Assembly: GCF_009905375.1 (NCBI RefSeq)
Contig: NC_133649.1
Span: 230,801,792-230,865,791 of the forward strand
Length of the DNA stretch: 64,000 nt
DNA from: Apium graveolens
Lineage: Eukaryota > Streptophyta > Magnoliopsida > Apiales > Apiaceae
Direction: 5' to 3'
The notes under the pieces are model-generated. The model did not search any database, was not told the DNA's origin, and saw only the letters and a list, made by a program, of their open reading frames with translations. Position numbers and translations under genes: made by a program. Below are positions 55,560 through 64,000 of this stretch, one piece after another. Each line of letters starts with the position of its first letter. Positions within the stretch are counted from its first letter, which is position 1.

Positions 55560-56360
55560 CCTCGAACTATGGATTTCATCTAAGATCCAGTCCTTAAGCT
55601 CTTAAACGGTTGGGACCCGAATTTTGTAGGAATACCTCGTTATTCCCTTATCATCTTTCTCGGTATTAATCTCTTCTCCAGTCATTGGCTCTCTTCCTTC
55701 ATTCATCGCTTTTGATTGGCACAATATGATCTTTTCCCATAATTCAAGCTACATTACAACCTCAAACAGCCTTTCAGTACCGGCCCCGGTTACCTTCACT
55801 TCTATTTCCATTTTCTCGAAATCTTTTATCTACTCTCCCAAAGACATTATCATCTTGAGTCTCTCCTTTCTACTAAGGGTGTCAGCCACCACATTGGCTT
55901 TACCTGGCTGATAAATAATCTCATAACCATAATCCTTGATTAGCTCTAACCACCTCCTCTGGCGCATGTTGAGCTCTTTCTGCGTAAAAAAAATATACTT
56001 GAGCTCTAGGGGTTTGCGTAAACCTCGCACTTCTCTCTATACAAGTAGTGCCTCCAATATTTAGGGGTAAAACTATTGCCATGAGCTCAAGATCATGGGG
56101 GATATCGAATTTTATATTCCCTTAATTGTCTTGACGCGTATGCGTTTACCTTGCCGTGCTGTATAAGAAGCACCCTAATTCCTTATGCGAAGCGTCACTA
56201 CAATTCACAAAATCTCCTTTTCCATCCGGCAACGCCAACATAGGGGCCGTCACCAATCTTTGCTTCAGTTCTTGAAAGTTGTTCTCGCATTTCTCTTTTC
56301 ATTCAAACTTCTCAGTCTTACGAGTAAGCCGCGTTAAAGGGGTTGCTATCTTTCCAAACT
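55560..56360 (-). pseudogene. Displaced RT C-terminus and RNase H (A2)
   Basis: Minus sense: NNFQELKQRLVTAPMLALPD, CSDASHKELGCFLYST, then [20 protein letters not shown] and [20 protein letters not shown] at 55830-56030, and the integrase linker EKDDKGITRYSYKIRVP. As in A1, this block lies before gag. Confidence 0.8.
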
Positions 56361-56369
56361 TGAACGAAC

Positions 56370-56573
56370 CTAAGGTAATAACCGGCCAATCCTACCTCTG
56401 GTAGTTGCCCTAACCATGATCATCAATTCCTCAACGGTTCTTTCTTCATTCTTGTCAGGATCTCCCATGGGATCCTCTTCAGCAACAATCCCTTCTGAGA
56501 TAACATCCTCAACCGCTACATCCTTAATTTGAACATCATCTGGTCCCTCGTTAGGGTGCTCCATTAAATCCAC
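56370..56573 (-). CDS. Acidic accessory ORF (A2), 67 codons
   Basis: Open from ATG 56573 to the stop at 56370: MDLMEHPNEGPDDVQIKD, then EGIVAEEDPMGDPDKNEERT and the basic end VRATTRGRIGRLLP. The A1 copy has the same residues with a stop after D-K-N-E. It is 5' of the displaced pol block and about 260 bases from the LTR. No known family. Confidence 0.5.
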   Translation of the reverse strand: MDLMEHPNEGPDDVQIKDVAVEDVISEGIVAEEDPMGDPDKNEERTVEELMIMVRATTRGRIGRLLP

Positions 56574-56819
56574 AATCCGATCCCCAATATATAGTAAAAC
56601 ATCATTGTGTTATTGCTTTTAAACTTCAGGGTTCGAAGTCTCGCTACCATATACGATAACGATCTATGTTACTATCATGATCATTATAAGGGTTCCCGTA
56701 AGGGTTTTAATTGTCAGTACTACGTTAGGTAGTCCAACTATGAACTTGGCAAGAGTTCTTATTATCTTAGTGAACTTTATCATTTTAACGACGCATCATC
56801 TCTGAGGTTTATAATGTTT

Positions 56820-56832
56820 AGCTCTGATAGCA
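56820..56832 (-). promoter_or_regulatory. A2 primer-binding site
   Basis: Minus sense TGCTATCAGAGCT, one change from the tRNA-Met site in A1, four bases from the LTR. Confidence 0.85.
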
Positions 56833-56836
56833 TTTC

Positions 56837-59327
56837 TGTAACACCCCCAAATCCGGGTTCGGGGATCTGGGTTGTCACGAGTTCCATTTCCCTTAACAAC
56901 ACTTAATCTTAATAAATAACCAACTACTGCATACTATGACCCTGCAATAGACACACACACCACAAGTTATAGTCTCAGAGATGAATACCCAAAAATAACG
57001 CAAGTCATTTTATTCCACAATTATGAGTCATTACACCTCAAAAGGGTTTTGGAATAAATTTACATTTCTTTGCCATTATTACAATTCATAATATATAAGT
57101 CTGGTACATCAAAAGTTGAAAGCCTAGCCTATTGGTAGTTCCTATCTCAGCTACAACGACCTCAACACCTACATGAAACTGCGGAACATTTCCTATCCGC
57201 TCATGAATTGGGAGCTTGGTCCCGTCCATCTTGTCTATCTGTTGTTGTGTGATGAAAGAAGAAAGCAAGGGTGAGCAACAAGCCCACCAAAATAACATGT
57301 ATTGTAATTAACAATACATGAGCCTTCTCATAGTACTCATGAAAGTATTGGTCAAACAGATATGAACCAAGTTTGATATCTTAATGTGACGAAGTCGTAA
57401 AATATTCAGCATATATATACATATATACTTTTCAAAACCTTTGAAATTCTGACATGTACATTATACACAGAGTTCCAGTTTATAACTGTATAACAATATC
57501 GTTGTAAGGTCATCTCATATATCTAACCTTGTCTCAACGTTTTTCTGAAAATCTTTGTCATGCATAAATAATCATTTACTAGCTATAAATTGAAAAAATG
57601 AAGTTACAAGATACTCCAATATACTTATATCTTTTTCCGAATACTACTTGAACTACCATCGTTCAAGGTATAAATAGTTCATCCCATGGAAGAAGCTACA
57701 AGATGAAACTTGTATATAATCAATTTTGAAATATCATCAAAATGAAATGAAGTTACGAGATACTTCATTTGATGAAAACATCATTTTGAAAACTCGACCC
57801 TGCCAACACTTAACAATCGCCCAACCGTAGTCTTTCTATCGAAGTGTTTTGGATAGTGTTGCAGAAATATCCAACTGGATGATGACTCATTACGGGAGTT
57901 TGCCGCGCCAGGAAGACCACTCACGATGATCAGTCGTAGTAGTACAACCCCGCCATTTTCTACATATAGAGGAGAACATTCGGATTTACTTGTCAACTGA
58001 ACGCTCGACTACTAAGGAATGGACCGTCTTAGCGGTACTTCCGGGCCATTTGGGCCAATATAATAAGGCTGGGCCGGCGCCACTCGACCACTTACGCCAC
58101 TCCTAGTTCAGATAAAATCCATGACTCTAAAACGTAAAGCTCGTCCCCCCTTTCCCCAAGTAGAAACTTGTTGATACGGCTCCACCAAGAAGTCGTATCT
58201 AGTTGGAAAGGAAAACTCACCCATATTTCCCAGGAGATGCCTGTTAATGGATTAAACTCATTTCAAGAATTTTACTTCCCGAGTGTTGGGTAATTAATCA
58301 AAAACTCTTTTATCAAATCAGCAACCTCGTTGCGAATATAAAAACACGTCACAGAGCCGGATCCCTCAGATTTTAAAGCGAGTATTTAAATCCCCTTCGA
58401 AAGGAAGATCTCAAATTTGAAAACGAGTTTTGGGATCCGCTCCAACTTTAAAAAATAGTTTTAATAAAGTTTGAAAATAATATCTGGAAATATTTAAAGT
58501 AAGAATGATTTGATAGTATCAATCATTTTCTGAATATTTGGCGAATATTGACACATTATTTTTTAAGAAAATAAAGAATATTATTTAATAAAATAAGTGG
58601 AGTCATAAGTCCTCGAATGAATATTCAAACTAATATTCATTAAATAAAATAAGCGGAGTCATAAGTCCTCGAATGAATATTCAGACTAATATTCATTAAA
58701 TAAAATAAGCGGAGTTATAAGTCCTCGAATGAATATTCAGACTAATATTCATTTATTAATAGAAATAAAATAAGTTTCATAACTAGAAACTCTATTCAAT
58801 AATTAAACCAGTCTTTGATCACAATAGGAATCTTAAATGAATATTCAAAAAATAATATTCACTTATAATATAAAACTATCGAATGAATATTATTCGATTA
58901 ATAGTTTTGAAAACTATTTATATATATATATATATATAATTTACTCGGGAACATCGCCTCCCGGTTTAGAAAAATGTTAACCTTTGGGTCTCCAATACTA
59001 AGGGTATACGCAACTATTGCTTATCTCTAGCATAGGTATTATGCAGTTTATAAGCATTTGAATTGATAATAAAATATCAAGATTTCACAACATGCATATA
59101 TATACCATATCAACATGCTCCAATATATCGCAAGATTTGCTAATAACAACCATGCACTTATCTCAAGATAATGCATCAATATATTTACATCACAACAACA
59201 GTATAACGGGTAGAAAACTAGCCTGAGTGTTCCGGGGTAGACTTAAGCTTAGAGTGGGTCTGGTAACCTATGAACAACAATATAAGCCGGAATTAGACCA
59301 CGGTCGCTTAAGAAACTAGTCAAAACT
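56837..59327 (-). repeat. A2 5' LTR, 3' 2.5 kb
   Basis: Colinear with 47284-49780. It contains the splice-like box (57239-57270), the small ORF (57086-57229) and the tandem block (about 58580-58765). Element D cuts it at 59328. Confidence 0.92.
57086..57229 (-). CDS. LTR-encoded small ORF, 47 codons (A2 5' LTR)
   Basis: ATG 57229 to the stop at 57086-57088. MDGTKLPIHERIGNVPQF and TTNRLGFQLLMYQTYIL. The frame remains open upstream of the ATG through the putative acceptor. Confidence 0.4.
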   Translation of the reverse strand: MDGTKLPIHERIGNVPQFHVGVEVVVAEIGTTNRLGFQLLMYQTYIL

Positions 59328-62300
59328 TGTAACGTTTGGGAAATATTATGTAATTACTTTTATCAATATATAATTATTATATGATTTTAATATGAATTTT
59401 GGTAAATTATTTGATGATTGATATTAATATTTTGGTGTTTATTTTTGATAAAATTAGGATATTTTAATCTTTAATTATCTAGAATAAAATATAGATAATT
59501 TTGATATTTTTCTGGTAATTTTTGGATTGTTATGTGATTTTATGAGAATTTATAGAATTAATAGTGATTATTTTACGTAATTATAAAATTACTTTTTAGA
59601 ATCATAAATCTTTCCACTACAACCGTTTTTATATTTTTACAACCCGAAACTCTTCCGAAATTTCCTTCCTAACCTAATCTGATAATTCTGAACCCTTTTC
59701 GTGTTTTGACTTTTTCGATCCGGTGCACGGATTGACCCGTATGAGTCTCGACGTAAAATTTTCGATACGCTATTCATTTTATAGATCGATAAAAATTCGT
59801 AGTCTCAGAAGGAGAGATATTATTATCTTATTTTCGTGTAAAGTGTTTTATAGAAAGCTCTGTTCTAATAATTATCCAAATTTAGTATTAAAATTGTATC
59901 GTTATATAGTTACTTAGCGGCTAAGTAACCTATTTTTGGATCTGATATATAAATATAATCATTGAATTATTAAATTAATAAAATATGTGATGGTTCTGTC
60001 AGCTATGTTTTGTTGTATTATTAATTGTTTGTGATTGGTTGGATGTGAAGATTAATTTTATAATTAATTATCGAGCTCTGTGAATTTAATTCATTTTTAA
60101 AGTAATATTATTGAATATATATTCTTATAAATGCTAAAATTGTTCTAAAAATATTTTTATTATTTTATTATTTTATTTATTATTTTTAGGAGTTTATAAA
60201 ATTTAGAAATTAGTATTTTATTGAATAATTATCTTTAAATGATTTTCTGATTTCATTTAATTGTAAAATCAGTATTTAAGTCCAGAATGCTTCAAAAATC
60301 ATGAAAATTTTACTTTATTAAATCTTGAATATTCTAAGAATTTTAAACTTATTTTGGGATTTTTTCTGATTAAATTTACCTGCGCATTGATTCGTTTAAT
60401 TGTTAAAATACGGACACGAGTTGCAATTCAAAAATGGGTTAAAAATTATAAAAAATTTATACATTACTAATTTTATGTACTTCAGGATTTTTAAAACTAT
60501 ATCCGTGAGTTTTTGAATTATTTTATCCGCCAAATTCTCGTTAAATTTTTAAATTCGCGGTGTCCGAAATAAAAATTGTCCCGATAAAGATAGCAAATTA
60601 AAAAGGGGCAGGGGTAATCGGGTTTAACCCGTTTCTCCTTCTTTCCAGTCCTATTCCTCCTCCAAATCCCTCAATTGATCTCTCTCAATCCCTCTTTCTC
60701 TCTTATCCCTTTTTCCGGTGCTTCCATTCTCCCCTGCTTTTGCTGCCGCCACCGCTGCCTTGTTTTTCTTTCTTTTCTTCCGGCCTATTTCCAGTAAAGT
60801 TGTCGCGCCTCTGTCCCTTTTCCCTTATTGCTTTTTCCTTGTTTTTCCGGTATGTATATGTATGTATATGCGTGTATACGCGTGTATGCTTGTATGATCA
60901 GTTGAATGTTTGCGATATGGGTTCTGTTATTTGTTTTGTTGGTGTTGTGTTACTGTTCCGGCTTGTTTCTGTTTCCCTGTTCCGCGCGTTGGGCGCGTGT
61001 CTGTGTGGTTGAGATTTTTTTAATTACTTATTTTAATGTTATTTCTGCAGGGAATTCATTGAGTAAAATTCGTAATATAAATTATAATTGCGTGCAAAAT
61101 TATTTAATCGGTAGAATTCAGCGTTGGAAACCCGAAATAAAAGGGTATCCGCGAATTTTACCTCCGTCGACGATGAGCCGTGGCGAGTCGATGGTGGGAA
61201 ATGATGATTTTTATTCGAGTATTACGATTATAAATTAAATAAATTAGTTCATGGTATTAATTAAGAAATGGAAACGAATAACAATAATTAATAATTAAAT
61301 ACGTATCGGTGATTGGGATTGGTGAATTTGGTTGTGAATTGGATGATTGCGACTGTTTGTTGTTGTGATTGACGTCGATTTAATTTCGACGGGTTAGTCC
61401 GATAAATAAAGGAAACGCTGCCCGATTTTCGGGAAATTAATTCTGAAAATACGGGGATGTAACCTATAATTATTGGAAACGTCGAACAATAATATATAAT
61501 TATATTATTCGAAACCTAATTACATGGGTGACCTGATATTTTGTGAATAATCGATTACCCTTCTTTTCAAAATGACGAGTATACGTACTTTCCGAAAACA
61601 AACACTGAGCCGAGTTTTGAAGATGTGAACCATAATTGCTATATGTATTTTAATAATACATATAAGTATGAGTCGGGTTATGAAATCGCATGGGTAGAAA
61701 TGATAGTGATTTTTTGACAAGCTAGACGATTATCTGAACTTGGGTATTTCAACCATGTAGGTCTTAGTCGGAAGACCCAAGGATTGACATCGGACTAAAA
61801 ATGATCTAGTGATTAGTGGTCGAGCTCAGCGAGGTTCCAATTGAAGTACCTGAGTGTTGAGATTGTAGCCAGAATAGGGTAGTGGTTTGACGATAAAGAC
61901 AAACGTTCAAGGCAATCCAAAAGTCAACCGGTAATAGCGATTAAAGCTTATTGAGGCAAGTATTCCTGAACTTTCTTTTAAACTACTGCAATTATTTCTT
62001 CGTTCCTATTCTAAGTTTAGAATAGTTAAATGTTTTATATTTCGTTGTAATTACTCTTATTATGCAAGTTTTTTTCATTATTGTTCCTATAATTCGATTG
62101 CTCTCTTGAGCAAATACCCATTCTTTCGGGTTATTTGCGAACCTTGAGTTGGGATGTTTTGAAATCAAAATAATTTGACATCAAAATACTCCACGGGCTG
62201 GATAGTGATGTGTGGGATTAAGTGTTCTTAATCCTAAGGACCGGGGCATAACCGGATCTTGAGGTGGGCCGTAGAGCCTGGGTACCCGAATGGATCTATA

Positions 62301-62950
62301 TAGGGAGATTTTGATCTACACTGTATCCTTACTGACTAGCAGGGTATAAGTGTGAACTAGTGTCCAGTCTAATTTCTTGTTGATCGCCATTAACGGCATT
62401 CTCTCTCGAAAGTTTTATGATTCCAAATACCGGACAAAACCCTGATTCAGGAGATGAACTTGGGAATCGCTTGTCATTTTTGGATTTATAATTAAAGGCT
62501 GGTAACAGCCAATGTTTATTAGCGCAACTCCTTCAAATAAATAAATTTGTTAAAAATTGCTCAAAGATTTGTCCTGGAATTTCCTTTGATACTAGTGCTT
62601 GAAACTCAATTTATATACTTGCTGGGCATTTTTGGCTCACTTTTGCTTTGTAAATTCTTATTTCTTTCAGAAGCAGATAAGGATAGAAGTGAATAGCTTT
62701 CGTTAGACAGCAGAAGTTAAAGAAATTGCCGCTGCGAGAGGATGAAGATGTTAGAAAAAAATAAGACAAGGAAATTAGTACAAAGGTATTTAAACTTGTA
62801 TTGTAGTTGTGAATTGTAGAATGTTAGATTCTTATTTCATACCATAACCTGTAAACGATACGGATTCAAGGGGTTAATTTAATATTCTTTTATTTTATGT
62901 AAAGGTTATTTAGTGACACCAAATCTTGACCCCGGATTTGGGTTGTTACA
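59328..62950 (+). repeat. Element D 5' LTR, 3,623 bp
   Basis: Bounded by TG at 59328 and CA at 62949-62950. Landmarks are an AT-rich first part, a pyrimidine-rich stretch at 60620-60860 that may be the leader, a block shared with element C at 62313-62342, and the splice-like box at 62636-62670. The ORFs at 60740-61238 are composition-driven and not called. Confidence 0.88.
62636..62670 (+). promoter_or_regulatory. Putative 3' splice site in element D LTR
   Basis: CTCAC (62636-62640), then TTTTGCTTTG, TTCTTATTTCTTTCAG ending at 62670; 31 bases from the branch A to the acceptor, 280 to the LTR end. This is the best-looking of the four families. Confidence 0.45.
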
Positions 62951-62953
62951 AGT

Positions 62954-62966
62954 TGGCATCAGAGCT
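62954..62966 (+). promoter_or_regulatory. Element D primer-binding site
   Basis: TGGCATCAGAGCT, as in element C. Confidence 0.9.
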
Positions 62967-64000
62967 ACATGTTATTGGTCACTGAAATAAGAACAGCCGA
63001 GGGTAAGATAGGAGTGATAGGCTATATAATATAGGAAAGAGCTAGGCATGCTCATGTTAAGTTAAGTTGAGTGCGAATTAGGGTTAGCAGATCCGATATG
63101 GAATTAGTAAAATAGGATTGTTGAGGGAAGTGTAAGGCAAATATTGCAACCTATAGATATATTGAGTTCTCAGATCCTAAAGTAATGAGGAATCGACAGA
63201 TCGATGAAGGCTGGGTATGTTACCCTACTTTTTATGTGGTTTTGAAGAAAATACGATTGATTCTTGTGAGAACTTGTGTAAGGGAAGCTAGGTGAGTATT
63301 AGTGCGATTTAACTTAAAATTAGGTATTATGATGAGTTCCACGCCGGAGGCAACCAGTTGATGGAAGTTGATGAAGAACCAACATTGCACATTCTGAAGG
63401 CACCGCCGTTGCGAGAAGATTCTTATCATTTATCGGGAGCTACGCAAGGGAGGATATTTACCTTACTAGATATAGGTAAGACTAGCAAGACGGTGCGTCC
63501 ATATCTATAGACAGAACGTCGAATCGCATGCGTGGTTGCAAGCATAACATCATGGGCGACGACAAGAATGTCAAAGACAGTACTAAATGTCAGCGTTGCG
63601 GTAGAATTGCGAATAAAATGATATACAATGATAAATGAAGTTTCGTCGACTAATAAGTGTGAGCAGAATCCAAGGAGAAGTAGAAGATCTACCAAAATGG
63701 AGAGACCCTTATATGAGCATTCTTTTAATCAGATATTCCATTATCAAATCATAAGAATAGCAAGCAACTTATATAGTAAGGACGACCAAATATTTGATTT
63801 TCAAAATTTTAAAATGAGATTTCGAAAAAGATTTTCTTACTCAACCTTTAGAAGATTTTTGCATAAAATGAGTTTCATAATTTTGTTGTCGAATTACTAC
63901 TTAAGTTCTTGTTATTATAAACATAAAATGACCTAAAAAGAAGAATGGATCTAGACTCAGCATTGTTAGTTCGAAGGACCAAGTAGACCCACCAGCAGGG
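62967..64000 (+). other. Element D internal leader, no clear gene
   Basis: An ATG near 63331 starts MMSSTPEATS before a TGA, loosely like the MASSASSS start of the element C accessory ORF, but nothing downstream is convincing. Gag is not reached. Confidence 0.35.

Larger units (their letters stand above)
47284..59327 (-). mobile_element. Chromovirus A2, same family as A1, interrupted by element D
   Basis: On the minus strand: 5' LTR (from 56837 upward, cut at 59327 by element D), primer-binding site, internal region 51356-56836 and a complete 3' LTR (47284-51355, 4,072 bp) ending inside Athila gag. The internal order repeats that of A1: accessory ORF, displaced RT/RNase H, gag, protease, RT, RNase H end, integrase tail. 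The last LTR dinucleotide pair has become TA on the + strand instead of TG. The rest of the 5' LTR lies beyond the window if it survives. Confidence 0.93.
59328..64000 (+). mobile_element. Chromovirus D, 5' part, runs off the window
   Basis: A 3,623-bp LTR and primer-binding site inserted in the A2 LTR; the element continues past 64000. The LTR start (TGTAACGTTTGGG), the end (CCCCGGATTTGGGTTGTTACA) and the primer site ally it with element C. The five bases before it are AAACT (59323-59327). Confidence 0.88.

Noticed and set aside
57781..57996. 71-codon minus-strand ORF in the A2 5' LTR
   Set aside because: Not open in the sister LTR at about 48240-48450 and no recognised motif.
60740..61238. 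Two overlapping ORFs in the element D LTR
   Set aside because: Cysteine/phenylalanine-rich translation of a pyrimidine-rich leader; no counterpart seen in element C.
63232..63936. ORFs at the right edge within element D
   Set aside because: No Gag or accessory-ORF motif could be matched; mostly composition-driven.

Overview
The window is nuclear DNA of a flowering plant, most likely a eudicot with a large, repeat-rich genome. The evidence is one plant-type DUF599 membrane-protein gene with a spliced intron, surrounded by plant LTR-retrotransposon lineages (Tekay/Del-like chromoviruses, Tat, Athila, Ty1-copia), a LINE, and hAT, Stowaway and Tourist MITEs. Apiaceae is a guess I cannot prove from the sequence. 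Apart from the DUF599 gene and one intact antisense ORF inside an Athila remnant, nearly everything coding here is decayed transposon sequence.

Layout. (1) 0.8-1.56 kb: 5' end of a minus-strand Ty1-copia element inserted in a LINE. (2) 1.56-22.7 kb: a nest. The LINE (1561-2769 and 22480-22725) is split by a rearranged Tat-lineage Ty3/gypsy element (2770-22479). The Tat element is itself interrupted by a 1,452-bp solo LTR (3599-5050, duplication CATAG) and by a complete 13.8-kb chromovirus, here called A1 (6566-20343, duplication GATAC), with unusually long 4.1-kb LTRs. (3) 22.8-29.8 kb: the only host-gene island. It holds a two-exon DUF599 gene on the minus strand, a second first exon of the same kind 2.5 kb upstream, and three MITEs with clear ends (hAT-like 24988-25664, Stowaway 25911-26161, Tourist-like 28019-28509). 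(4) 29.8-33.1 kb: a patchwork of chromovirus pieces (element B) and a SIRE-like LTR fragment. (5) 33.15-37.64 kb: Athila 3' non-coding region with an intact 410-codon antisense ORF and its own TATA box. (6) 37.64-46.05 kb: chromovirus C, with 5' LTR, accessory ORF, gag, protease, RT, RNase H and a truncated integrase. (7) 46.05-47.28 kb: Athila gag on the minus strand. (8) 47.28-59.33 kb: A2, a minus-strand relative of A1, interrupted by (9) element D (59328 to the window end), another chromovirus with a 3.6-kb LTR.

Most interesting signals. Four diverged chromovirus LTR families (A, B, C, D) keep a CTCAC box followed by a pyrimidine-rich stretch and an AG, 280-405 bases before the LTR 3' end. 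This looks like a 3' splice site for a leader intron. In family A it is followed at once by a short ORF kept in frame in three of four LTR copies. A1 and A2 both carry a displaced RT-RNase H fragment ahead of gag as well as a second pol set behind it, so a rearranged genome appears to have amplified. Families A, B and C have an acidic accessory ORF between the primer-binding site and gag (or the displaced pol piece). The DUF599 locus has two equivalent 54-codon first exons and only one visible second exon.
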